Source: Cyanoderma ruficeps
Taxonomy: Eukaryota; Chordata; Aves; Passeriformes; Timaliidae
Reading direction: 5' to 3'
Length of the DNA stretch: 64,000 bases
Assembly (NCBI GenBank): GCA_008694505.1
Contig: VZDJ01000223.1
Coordinates: forward strand, 6,113,679 to 6,177,678
In this document: positions 12,201 through 31,900 of the stretch, in pieces
How positions within the stretch are numbered: the stretch's first letter is position 1
Layout of the letters: the number at the start of each line of letters is the position of its first letter
Notes under the pieces: generated by a model
The model's input: the letters and a program-made list of their open reading frames with translations, nothing else
The model's database searches: none
What the model was told of the DNA's origin: nothing
Position numbers and translations under genes: made by a program

Positions 12201-15200
12201 AGGTAAAGATGGGGTTTCTGCAGCATCCTGGTTTTAGTCTTTCTTTAGTCCTGACATACATTACCACTGGAGGTCATTGTTTGCTGTCACGTGCTCTTAA
12301 AAAAGTTAAAAAGTTAGTGGGCTCAGATTTATTGTGGGAATAATGGGCCATTTCTTCAAGCAAAGCCTGACTGAAGAGATCGTAAGACTTTCTACCAGCT
12401 AGTAAGATTTTCTAGCTTTCAAGAGTATGTGATGCTACAAGAGAGACTGAGAGGCTGGCCTTTGTGTTGGTCTGTGCACAGAGGTAATTATAAATAAGGA
12501 ATATTTTCCTACTTCTGAAATAAATACATTTTAATGTTTTAACTGCTTATACACAAGCAGTCCTTTAACAAGGCTCAGCACGCTAGTTCCTTCTTTATTA
12601 TGTTTCAAAGGGGGTTGTGTCTGAGTGTGGACAGGCCAACAGACTACAACCAGTTCTCTTTACAGTGTTTACTGAGGTTTGAAATCTCTCCAAAATAAAA
12701 TTATACTAATAGAGTTCTTTGAAGATATTGAAATCTTTTAAGAAAAGTTACAGGTCAGGAAGATTTTACCAACATTACAACTAGGAAATGAATCTGTTGT
12801 GTTTTGTACCACTTGACCATGAGAGCTTGGACTGTACCTTCCTTGTGGCCTAGGAAGGATCTCTGTCTAAAGATTGCCAGTTTCAAAAGAGTAGATTCTG
12901 TCTGTATTACAGTTTCCTAGTGGAGTTCTGGGAGAAGTAAGAATTTTTCTTTGCTGGTAGGTGGTCAGTGAGAGGATGCTTCACTATCATGACAAGTAGG
13001 TCTGCTGCTTGCTATGCCTGGAGATGGGAATGATTTTCTGTCACTTGCTTAAATGGTTTCTACTGCTTTGCAGGTGGGTCGTTTGACACAGCACATGGAG
13101 GCCAGTGAACGTTCCATGCACAACAGGATCCAGAGTCTGGAGGCCATCAGGATATCTCTGGAGGAGGTGAGAGAAAGTGCTCTAGGCACATTTGAACACT
13201 CATAGAGCAGTGCACAGAGAAAGCTGCCAAGAAAGCTTTGTGGAGTCTCACACTGCAGACCTTTGTAAAGATTGTCATGTGCTGTAAGGAGGAACAGAAA
13301 ACAGCAGTATACAAGCTAAAATTATTTTTACTGCTTTGGGCTAAGAAAGAAGATTCCAAGGAGAAACTTGTAAATTCAGATTGGACAAATATGAGGATTC
13401 CACTGACCATGGTTAGAGTCTTACTAAGATTTGACTTCTCAGATTTCTCATTTTGTCACAAGTGTAGCATGTTTATCCATATCTATTTCCCCAGCTACAT
13501 CCAGCACTGCTCTTTCCTGTTCCCTTGTTTTGGAAAGCTTTAACCAATACTTGCTCTCATATAACTGAAATTCACATTGAATTTACATAATGGTCTTGAA
13601 GTGAGGAAAGGGTTGTCATTTTTGTTTGCTTTTGCTGCCCCTGAGTGAGAACATATTATAGCCTATGACTGGGAGCTGCTTGTGTTTTCTGGTCAGTGTT
13701 GCAGCAATGCAGCTTCTCTATCTGGAATGATTTTCCATGTTTCTGTGGCAGGAGCTCGGCCAAGTCAAAGCAGCTGCACTAACTGAGCGAGGACAGGCAG
13801 AGGAGGAGTTAATAAAAGTCCGGAGTCAGGCACGCTTGGAGGAGGTAAGAACAAGACCTGCCTGTGGGCCTGCCCCTGTGGGAAGGAAGTGGTTTGGCTA
13901 CCTAGTCTTATGTTTTAGTCTTGGGGAGCTGCTAAGTAACTTCTCTCTGGGTTTCACTGACCCACAAATGCTGTGATTGCTGAGGAAGGAGCCCTGGAAA
14001 GTCTAATTTGAATTGTCTTCAGTAGTAACAGAACTGATGTGGATATTGTCATGGCAGATTTAAGTTGCTAACGTCTGAAGCCAAGGACCAGATGTTGATC
14101 CTTCTATTTAATGGCAACTTCCATGGGGTGCTCCTGTTTCTCCGAACCCTGTGGCTACTGCTGGTAGATAAATAAAGTCACTGTAGTATTGAACTCCATG
14201 AAAATGGCAATGAAGTTATAATATCCTGTAAAAGAGAACAAGGGATGAGGAAAATACACAAAAACTATTAGAATATTTACTTACTTGAAGCATCAAAAAA
14301 GAAAATGCTTCACTGAGTTAGACATACAAATCTGATGTGTGAGACCCAGCAGTTGCTTAGCTGCATGCAGTGGTGCTGCCAGTTGAGGTATGGAGAGCCA
14401 TTTGAGGTATGGAAGAAGTGAAGGTGGAGCATTAGTTGTAAAGACTGGTGGTGGCATCAGTGCATCTGTCAAGGACCTGTCTGTGTTTCTCAGCTGAATG
14501 TTTCAGTCTCTGTCAGTGGACTTGTCTCTGACAAGAGGAAGCAGCTTTGAGTCACTCCTGAATGCAAGGACCAGGGCTGTGTGCTGTGCTTGTCAGTGCC
14601 AGTTGACTCAGTAAAGGGTTCACTGTATTAGGAACAAAGAGGGGAGAATCTCTTCACAGGAATGAAGTGGGACTGTTTAATTTTCATTTTCCTGTGTGTC
14701 TTACAGCAGCAACGATTAGAACACCTAGAAGAGAAGCTGCGGCTGATGACTGAGTCAAGGGATGAAGCTCAGAACTGCTGCCTTAAACAGAAAGAAATGG
14801 TTGCTGAGGCCCAGGCCAAAGCCAAACAGTTGAGCCTGTATGCTGATGGACTCAAGAGGAGGCTGGATGAACTTCAGCAGGTAGTTTGGACTGGAGTAGA
14901 AATAGTCAACACAGGGCCAGAACAAGTTGCTGAAGTTGTTTGGTTGTTCATGGATTTGTCTTTTTTGTGTCAGGACCTGGACAGTAAGGAAGAGGAGAAA
15001 GTGACAGAGCTAAATAAGGTGAAATTGGAATTACAGGAACAGATTGGGCACCTGGAGGCTGAACGCACAGCCCAGGATGGGCTGAGAGAGAAGATTGCAG
15101 CTCTGGAAAGACAGCTGAAAGGTGATGGATGCTTTCATGCTTCTCAAATGGTAACACTGGATTACTCTGCATTGGGCCTGGAACTGAGCTCTGCTTACAG

Positions 15201-15709
15201 GTAGTGACAGCAAGTGCTTCCTGCGTGTGTGTACACCTATGAGTTGTACTCTCCATTCATGTATTCACAGGGACCCCTGTCCTCATTTTATAGAGACCAA
15301 GACTCAGATGACCACCCAAAGCTGCACAGCAAGCCAGATGTTCGGATTTCTTGCACAGTGAAGTGTGCATGCTGTCTGTGCAAAACCTCTTATGTTGTCT
15401 CATGCTGCTCCTCTTGTGTACTTGTTGACCATACCACTTCAATCACCTTTGGCCTTTTCTTATTTATTCTAGGGATGCCTTGATGTTCTTTACTAATGCT
15501 GCTTTTTCACAGCCCTATCCAGTAATCACCGTGAAGCACTGCTGGACAAGGAGGGTGAGATCTCTCTGCTGCTGGAGAAGCTGAGAATGAAGGAAGCTGA
15601 GATCTCCAGGGTGAGGGAAGAGGAGGCCCAGCGAGCAAGTTTCTTGCAGAATGCCATCATGGCGTATGTGCAGGGATCTCCCTTGGGAACCCACAGTTCT
15701 AGGAAGTGA
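5703..15709 (+). CDS. LRRC45: leucine-rich repeat-containing protein 45, 17 exons, complete
   Basis: Centrosomal linker protein that holds centrioles together with rootletin and C-Nap1 and also works at the base of cilia. Exons: 5703-5928, 6482-6543, 7385-7455, 7772-7950, 8629-8757, 9345-9457, 9987-10045, 10151-10228, 11182-11317, 11601-11678, 11853-11964, 12132-12202, 13074-13166, 13752-13844, 14707-14880, 14974-15121 and 15513-15709. All are GT-AG and phases close to 672 residues (human 670). Residues 1-222 (exons 1-5) form leucine-rich repeats, with blocks such as [11 protein letters not shown] and [15 protein letters not shown]. From about residue 230 to the end the chain is charged, Glu/Lys/Gln-rich and heptad-like, a long coiled coil (for example [19 protein letters not shown]). 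The start ATG has G at -3 and +4. The closing block [18 protein letters not shown] matches the family end. Confidence 0.96.
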
Positions 15710-16880
15710 GAGCGTGGCTTAATGGATCCAAATACCTGCTGTCAGGGAGAGAGTGAGCAACTCAGGTACACCTCCTTCTTCCTTAATGGGGCAGTTTTAT
15801 CAGAGTGGGATGACACAAAGGCTTGGAAACAGAGAAATACTCCTGCTGTTCAGAAATCTTCCTCCTGATGGTGTAAAGGAGAGGAGGAAACAACCATCCA
15901 GGCTTGTGGGTCTGAATCCATGATGTGGAGCCCCTTCCCCTGCCCTGCGACAGCCTATTGGTTAAAGGGGTTACTGGTTACTGGGGGAGTTTGTATGTTC
16001 CCCGTCAGGGTCCTGCTGCAACATTTGTTTGGATGCCAGGACTGTTCACAGAGAAACGTGAGAAAAAGTGACAGGAGTGTTTACAGTTCCCTGTGGGCCG
16101 GAGCAATTTGCCTTGCTAATGGGATCCTGAAACTGCTGGAAACACCAGATATTACCCACCTGTGCTTTTTTACACAGTATTTACAGACAGAAGCAGAGTC
16201 TGATGGGGCCCTCCCTGGCCTGTTTACCCTCCCTGCTGTCACTCTGGCTGTATTGGTGGGCAGTAGACACACATTCAGAATAGACAGAAACAGCTGTACC
16301 GAGGAGCTTCAGGTGCAGTACTGTCCATGTCCTTGTGGGACAGCTGGGCTTCAGCAGTGGTGAAAGGGTGAGTGGGTGATTGGCGGTCAACATCTGCTGC
16401 TTCACTGTGAACTGCAGCCCTTAGCTGTAGATGTTGTGGCCAGTATTGGTACAGGATTTGGTTTCACTATGGCAAATGGCAAAACTGTTCTGGCTTCTCA
16501 GGCTCCTAGAGTTGGGTGCTGTGGCCTTAACCAGGAGAGGAGCGATGCTTCTGGTGTGACACCAGGGAGTTGCTTCTCAGAGCACAAAAGGGAGAAGGTG
16601 GTTCCTCTCCTGATAGCACAGGTCCTTGCATGACCTGGAGAAAGGGAAGGGTTATGGGAATCTGAATAGGAGAAAGCAGGAGCCTTCTGTTGTCAGGTCA
16701 GCCATATTGAGTCCTGAGGGGAGTTCTTCCTGCGAGTCTGGGGTGGGAACCTACCTTAGAGCATGTATTTTAAAAGACACCTGGAAAATGAAAGTTTCTG
16801 TGTGGACTGGTTGCTTTGTGTTCATGCTTTTTTATATTGGGTTTTGCTCTGCTTAATAAAGAACTTTTGCATTTTGCCAT
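15710..16880 (+). other. LRRC45: LRRC45 3' untranslated region (predicted)
   Basis: This runs from the LRRC45 stop to the first forward AATAAA (16855-16860), followed by a T/G-containing stretch. No second gene is visible inside; the longest open frame (about 147 codons from 15920) has no conserved look. The end point is inferred from the hexamer only. Confidence 0.55.
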
Positions 16881-17340
16881 TAGCATTGGACAGTGGCAAA
16901 CTGGATGTTTGGCTGATGGGGAGGGTGGGGGCTTCTGCTGTGTTCCTATCCTGAAGACCTTGTCAGCCTGTCCTGGAGCTAAAAGGCTGTTACAGGTGGA
17001 TAAGTTGGGGGTGGTTTTGCTTCTGGATTAAGATAAAAGCAAAGAAGCTGGGAAGCTGTTCCCTAGTCGCAACAAAGAGAGCCTGTGGCAATAATTATTT
17101 TGTCTGTGGCTGCTGGTCAGCACTGCAGACCTGCAGGTAAGGGAAAAGCAAAGACTTGTTTTCAGACAGGGCCACTACTGTGGGCACCTCTGTTCCTAGT
17201 AGGGTACCGTGGGGAGCTGGGGGAAGCCAAAAGCCATCTTCCTGAAGGATTTTGGCTACTCCATCTTTGTTCCTCAGCAGCTCTGGGTAGAAGACAGTGA
17301 ACTGTGCAGCTACAACGTAACCAGGTTTTAAAGCTTTGTC
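16881..17340. other. short intergenic spacer between LRRC45 and RAC3
   Basis: I see no exon or repeat here. It passes from ordinary-composition DNA into the RAC3 CpG island. The two genes point the same way, about 0.76 kb apart from poly(A) signal to start codon. Confidence 0.6.
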
Positions 17341-17622
17341 CTTGAGCCGGTGGGCCCCAGTGCGGTAACCGGCTCCGAGCAGCACCCGCCGCTTCTTTCG
17401 TGGGGCGGCGCCACCGCTTCTGGTCCCCTCGCCCGCGGCGGAGGCGCGTCTGGCCCCGGCAGAGCGGCGGGGCGGGGCCGGCGGGAGACACGGCCCTGCC
17501 CGCGGCGCTCCGCTCGGCGCGGCTCGGCTCCGCTCCCCTGTGCTCGGCTCCGCTCCTCCCGGCCCCGCCCCACCCCGCGGGCGCTCACTGCGGCGCAGTC
17601 GCGGCGCCGCCATCGCGGGCAG

Positions 17623-21783
<4,161 letters not shown>

Positions 21784-22755
21784 GGGCTGTGGCCTAGGTG
21801 TTGGCTCAGCATGCTGTCATCCTCTGACAGATTGCGTATTAAGCTGGGTGTTTCTGAAGGGGGCTGGGATGTGTAGGGCCCTTCATCATGTATGAAGTCA
21901 GTGTTTTTTAAATGTCTCTTTGATTTAACGTCAGTGTTGATGTGAAGGGGCAGTGGGGACAGGAGACCAGCTGGGGACTATATAGCCCCCAGGGGAGGTA
22001 CAGCGGGGAAGGCAAGGTAGCTCCTTCAGGCAAGAAGCTGTTTTGGCGCTCCTGAACTCCAAGTGGAAAGGGCTGAGACATCCATCCTATTCTGGAAACA
22101 TCTGTTTTCAGCCAGCAGGTGAAACAGGTGGTGAACATCCTGGTGGGAGTGGGGAGGGAGCTGATTTCAATGGTGCTGAAAGACAAGAATAGCCGGGAGG
22201 GTGGTAGGGTCTCCTTGCCCAGCCTGCTGTGGCTAACAGTTAACAAACTGGTGCTCTAGCAGAATGTTCCTGAGACTGTTAAAGAAATCATTACCAGCCC
22301 TGGAAGGGGTCAAAGTAAATGACAAGCTGAAAAACAAATCATTAGGTGCTTTATGGGGTACTAGCCTAACTCTGTGAGTAAAACAGCTCTGTGCAATTAA
22401 TGCATTTGCCTTTTTGTGTGTGCACACCCTAGGACAGCACGGTGCTGCTGCTCCCCATTAGTCTTTAGCAGGGCCTCCCCCTAGAATCCAGTCTCTGCAG
22501 AGCAGGGCTGGGGTTGTTGCCTCTATTTTTTTTTTCCTACTAAAGACAACAAAGGAAGCAATGAGGAGTCTGTTAACTTCTTTCCCTTCCCACCGAAAAT
22601 GCAGACAGACTCTGTGGATTTGGATGGACTAGGGAGAGCTTCTGAAGGGTTGTGGGGGAGGGAACAGGGTTGGAAGAAAGGTCCAATTTCTAATCATCAT
22701 GTAGAGTGACAAGATAAAACCTTATTTGGTGCAATAAACATTCTCCATGAAGGTG
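21784..22755 (+). other. RAC3: RAC3 3' untranslated region and poly(A) signal
   Basis: The first forward AATAAA after the stop is at 22733-22738, giving a 3' UTR of about 0.97 kb. Cleavage would fall about 22750-22765, against or inside the DCXR 3' end. No repeat is visible. Confidence 0.65.
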
Positions 22756-22932
22756 TATGTGAGCTTTATTATATAGCAGCCTTGCAAAGCTGATTTTCTG
22801 CCTCACTTCTAATACAGTCTTCAGCCCTGCTGCCCCTCCAACAAGAAGTCTGTGTCACTGTTTTCTATCCAGTTTACATCTAGGCAGTATTCATATGAAA
22901 ATTGAGGCCAGGTGTGAAATGCAGCTATCATC
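22745..22932 (-). other. DCXR: DCXR 3' untranslated region and poly(A) signal
   Basis: On the minus strand AATAAA lies at 22770-22765, about 165 nt past the DCXR stop. Predicted cleavage near 22750-22740 would overlap the RAC3 3' end on the other strand. Confidence 0.65.
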
Positions 22933-26066
<3,134 letters not shown>

Positions 26067-26250
26067 GCTTCGGCTGGACTGTGGCCGGGGCGGGCCCGAG
26101 GCCGGGGCGGACCCCGGGAGCAGGGCGGCTCGATAGGGCGAGCGAGCAGCGCGATCTTTGCCCGCTTCCGCGGCCGGGCGCAGCCCGTCGCCGAGGGAAC
26201 GCAGCGCGAAGCCGTCTGCAGGCTCATCCAGCAAGACAAGCACACAGAGG

Positions 26251-26600
26251 TGAAGTTTCCTGGCTCTCACTCTTGACTAAAGCATCATTTGAGCGACCAC
26301 AGAAAACCAGGCTTTATAGAGTCTGATGAAAAAGACCTGCCAGCTCTGCCCGCTCGAAGTTCCTGCTGAAGGTGACAATTAAAATCCTCATTATCTCCAT
26401 TCTTTGACTGTACTCTGTTAAGAAGCAAGTGCAAGGATTCTTCTCATCCATCTCTGTTCTCTACATCCCAGTCCTTGAGCTTATTTGCATTTTGGCCCTT
26501 GGTATCACATGAGCCTGACAGAAGGGCATAGTTTTCTGGATTAGCAGATACATTTCTGATACAGAGCACAGGTGAAGAAATATGACAAAACACAGCCTTT
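26251..26600. other. short spacer between DCXR promoter and RFNG 3' end
   Basis: I see no exon, RNA gene or repeat here. Confidence 0.55.
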
Positions 26601-28977
26601 GAAATATTTAAATATTTATTTTATAGAATCACTTTATGTATGAAAAAGTAGTTGGATAAAAAAAGCTGCATCCTGATAGTTCCACACAGCTTACCGTATT
26701 CTCAACACAAGAAACCTTGGAACAAGCCTGAACACACTGAACAGTTTCCTGTTGCCCTGCAGGAGAACATTATCCTTTTTAAGTTCCATAAACACACTCC
26801 CAGCTTTGGCACACCTAGTGTGACCAGTGACCACAGTGTGAAACTTCTACCGTTTAATTTTGCTGCCATCAGTATAAAGTGTAGTAATTTTTAAACTCCA
26901 GTTTGCCACAATTGCTGCCCAGTCCTTGTTTGGTCTGTGTCATCTTACAAGAGGCTGCTTCCAGCAAAGGGGTAAAAAAGTTGCAACAGAAGAGTTCAGA
27001 AGCAGTGCTTGAAGACAAAATCACCTCAAGAGCTCATGAAGCTTCACGGTTTTCTGCTACAGGAATTTAAAACCAAGAACCTAACAAGTGTTTAAAAAAA
27101 TATATATGGATACCAGGAATCTCCAGAACCATTAATGACAAATAATTAAACCACAGCATGCCTCAATTCTAGTTAGCAGAACATCTAATGAAGAGGTAGA
27201 ACCTACTATTCCACAAATCCTCCTCTGTTTTCTGTGACAGGCACACCTGTAACACTGACAGCCCATTATGGAACAGCCAGGGTACCAGCTGGGCTTTGAT
27301 CTAGTTCCCTGCAGCTTTCTTATTTCCATACCTCATGTGTACCTTAGTCCACATAAAAGAAAGACAAAATAAAGGAATGAGCTGCAGGACTGTAGTAAGT
27401 AGCAGTCGGCTTGTTTGCTACTCAGTGGAACTACCTAAAATCATGCAAAGAGGACAATGTATTGAGGTAAACACTGAAAGGTTTGTTAAAATGCAGGGAA
27501 CACTGTATACTTCAGGAGGCTGACACCTGTGTTAAGTGGCATACTTGAATACACTACAGGCATTTGCCAGGAAGTTAAGTAACTAGCTGAAGCCCACAGC
27601 ACAGCTGAGCACAAAAACCCTGAAACTTCTGCTAGGTCCAGAATCAAGCCAGCAATCACAGCTCCAGATCATACAATGGCATTCTATTATTCTTCCCTTA
27701 ATTTTGCCTCAAACTCTAGCACTTAACCAGCAAGTATTTTTTATAAGAGTAAACAGGGATTTTGCAAAGGTATTTTTTAATGGTATTCTTCAGGCCAGGT
27801 AGGGTTTGCATATGGCCAAAGTCTGACCTAACAAAAAAGTAAATGTATGGAGCCACATTCCTTCCACTTTCAAAGCTTATTTTCTTTTAAAAGCAGCAGC
27901 AGATGACACTGCTAGGGCACTGAATTTCTGCTTGTGAGTGTGCAGTCTCCTTTTAGTGACTGCATGAACTATTTGTTGAAATATTAAGGAGTAAAACCAA
28001 ACACTGATCTTGACTTTATGGTAATTAAAAGATTATCTGAAGAAGCTGGAGTAACCATGGTCATACAATTAAAGGTCTTCAAATGATACCATCAAACCCC
28101 TCCTCGGTGCATTGCAGCTATCCAGCATTCCTCCCCCCTCACACTGCTTCAAAAACAGGGTGTGTTTTGCCAGCACAAGCTTCTCCAGCTCATGAGACCA
28201 ACTACCGACCAAGTGGGAGGAACAATTACCATCTTGTCAGGCAAATGTTTCTTCAATATCAAGTATCAAGGGAATAGATCATAATCATCAACCATTGCAA
28301 TTCAGTTGGCATGTGAGCCAGGTATGACAATTACCTCCACAGGAGGTACACATGGATGACAGGGGAGAACGTATTGTAAGCAACTTGTCCAGTCCGTCCT
28401 GAGTAAGCTTACCCTCACACAGGGTTTTCTCATGACAAAGGCTTTCAGCCTTGTTTACCCTAGTGATTCCAGGATTTCTGTATTCTGGCCCACTGGAGTT
28501 TTAATCTGGCAGGCCATAGAAGCTCTTAAATAATTCTGTTCCCAAGAAAGATGAGTGAAAACTTCCCCTCTCTTGTCACCATGGGGACTACAGTCTGCTC
28601 TAGCACTCCAGCTTCAAAACAGTGGCTTCTAAAAACCCCTTAGGGTAGTAAGAACACTCTCACTCCCAGTACTGCATTTGCCTCAGAGATGCCCAAGCAC
28701 AGGTTCACATGACATCAGATGAAAGTGTACAGTGACTTATACACAGGACTGTGGTCATCTTATGAAGAGCCACTAGACAAAAGAACAAAGATTCTTCTTG
28801 GAATGTCCCAGGCTGCAGCTGAAGAAACCACACCTTACTGCTTTTCTAAACAGAGTCTGTCTACCCCCTTTGTAGATACCATTGGTCGTCTCCCAGAAGA
28901 AGAATAAAACCACCAAAAAACTCCACAACTCCTTAAGCAAACTAACTAAGACACAGGTGTCAGTGGTTGGTCAAGAA
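26600..28977 (-). other. RFNG: RFNG 3' untranslated region (predicted, long)
   Basis: The clearest minus-strand AATAAA downstream of the RFNG stop is at 26620-26615, in an AT-rich stretch. That would give a 3' UTR of about 2.4 kb. The interval has no exon-like blocks and no recognised repeat. Earlier weaker signals may be used, so the extent is uncertain. Confidence 0.45.
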
Positions 28978-31900
28978 TTATGACATCTTCTTAGCAGGGC
29001 ACCAGATAGTGTCAGGATAAAGCAGACAATGGACAGATTTAAATCTATATAAAAAAAAAAAGAAAAAAAAGAAAGACAGCATTAGATTGGAATTCTCCAT
29101 ACATGGAACTTATTAGCATTGAATGTGCAGCAGTCTGATGGAGCAGAGGGTGGGTCTACCTGCTTTTGGCACAATAACAAGGGTTTACATGAGAAAATAA
29201 CCCCATTAGTGGGCCTGATCATCTTACAGATGATCAAACATGAACAAGGTAGGGAGATCTTGTCTTAGAAGTGAACACTAACCGGGTTGGATCTTGCTGA
29301 AGGCCAAACACTCCTCCCACACTCACAACATTGTGTTTGTTCTCAGGGTCACCGTAACTCAGGGTTACCTGTCAAAACAAATAAATATTCAGAATTTGTA
29401 ATGCTAATGCAGAAGACCAGAGTGGAGATAGCAAGGTTATTAAGGTACCAAGGAAGTCTCAAAGATGCTGTCTAATGTGAATATGGATCACATTTGGAAG
29501 ACAGCAGTTAGTTCTGACATAAGCAATGTTGGCGCTGAATGGCATTAAGGGTAACGTGGGAGAATACACAGAAGATCTGAAGTTGCATTGCCCTGAAGGA
29601 CGAGTTTCAATTGGAAACTTTGTAAGGACAATAATCCTGCTACTCTCTGTACCTTCACTAAATAACACGTTCATCCTCACCAGACATTGCCTGAAGTCTG
29701 CAATAGCAATATTTTAGCACAGGGGGAAAATATAAATATTTGCATGTTAAATGGCATGGAAAGGACTGTCATATTTCAAATCTGGAACAAAATTTAGATC
29801 TTTGGAACATCAGATGAGGGCTGTTCCTCCACACAAGCACTGCATTAAGAATTTTTCAGGTGTCAGGTACAAGAAGATTTATGTTTTCTTTATAATTGTA
29901 CATTTCCTGGGTTTTGGGTTAGCTGTCTTCATCTCATGGAACCAGTGATCAGCAAAACAATATATTAATGCTACAGTCAGATTCACTAACATGAAGGAGA
30001 TGACATCATGGTGGAATTTGGCCCCTAGTGCACACTTCTGCTGCCTAACACAACTGCCAGAAAAACATAACCATGCAGCATGCAGGGGCAAAACCATACT
30101 CTGTTTACTTATGGTGCCAAGTAGTGTGATGCAGACAACACTGCTGGATGGCCTTGTGGCTCCATCTGCTGCCCCAGAGGTAAAATGTATCCCAGCAATT
30201 AAATAACAACTTGATTTTTCAGAAGCAACTTTAAGTTTCTTGAGATTCAGACAAATTATTCTTAAAAATGATGAAACATTTAATTAGGTCTTAGCTATTG
30301 AAGAAGTACTTACTGTAGCTGCCTTTTTGAACAGCATGAATAAAGACAAACTTTGTTAGGCAAAACCAGGAAGACTATTTAGCAAACTTCTGCACTTTCT
30401 ACTACTGCTACACGCAAAAAGTCAGGGTTTAGAAGGATATGGGGAACACCCTGTTTAGGTTTCATGCAGCAGAATGTGTCCCCAAAGGAGAAGACAGCTA
30501 CATGACCTAGCTGGCTAGGGTGAAACTGTGCCTTTTACCGAAATGAAGGACTTGAGCAGGACACAGTTCTCAGGCAATCTGTAGATATCCTTTGCTGAAC
30601 AGTGCTGTCCACGCAGAGTATTCTTTGTGATCAGACTGAGGTGTAATTATAAGAGCAGGACATGAGGCATAGCCCTACCTGCTGCAGCACAGACTCGCCT
30701 TGCAGTCTTTGCAGATTTTCCAGGTGGGAATGGAACAATGGGCTGTGTAGCAGCTTTACCTCCAGCAGCCCCTCAATGATGTAGCCAATAGTGCAGTCAT
30801 CGGGAAGGCGCACTCTTTCTGCAGTACTAATGAAATTGCCCAGGCTGTGACAGAGAGCATAGGAGACAAGCTAAAATGTGTTTTAAAGCCTCCTAACCAT
30901 GTATCGATGAAGCTCAGCTAGGAACAGTGCTTACCTGGCCCAGGGACTCATCTTCAGGGCAAGACCTCGGCTGATACAGAACCCAGCTCCACCTGTGGCA
31001 AACCAGAATTTCACGGTTGTCTTCTGAAGAGCGAAAAGAAAAAACACACAACAGTTACTGATAATCATTTTTTTGCATTTGGCTGGGCAGGGAAGGGAAC
31101 TCAACATCCTATTTGATATCACATTACTACATCTGAGTCAGAATAAGGCTACAGATGAATCCCTATTTGTTTAGGTTGCTGAAAGTGCAGCTAGGTGTTA
31201 TCTCAAATGATACTATCTTGAAACAAACAGCAGGTAAACCATGAAGTTAGCATAAGGGAGGTAGCACATGTGAAACAGAAAATGATAGTCCCACTTCTAC
31301 ACAATTCCATCTGTCCCCTCTTCATTTTAACCAAGGGTCATAGCCAGCTCAGTGTTACTGAGGGTATCAAAGGTGGTCTATATATATATTGGCTCTATGT
31401 ACCAGGAGACTATTTTGTTGTGCAGAGTCTTCCCTAACAAGCTGCTTTCTAACTGACTTTCTGGCCAGTGGATTGATATATCTTTAAAGAGACCTGCAAG
31501 TGCAGGTGACCTGGTTAGGACTTTTTCCTTAGAACATGTATCTTGTGATTGAGATATATTCGCTTCTGGTTCTTGGACACCTAGTAACCACTTTATATTG
31601 GGAATGCTTGATCTATCCAGAAAGCTTTTGTTACCCATATGAGGTTGGTTCAAGATGATGACAATGTGTGTGATACTGCACTTAAAACAAATAAAAAAAC
31701 CCTTGAACTTCCACCCAAAGTCCCAAGCCCTAAAACAAGGAACACTGCCCCCAAAGCCACCAAAGGAAAAGTAAGAGTCAAGGTGGGAAGGCCCTGCTAA
31801 GACCAGTGTGAGGGAGATCACAGCATACATGAGTAAAGGAACAGGAACAGATAGCCATCCAGGAGATAACCTCCATTGTGTATAGATATGCATACAGCAT

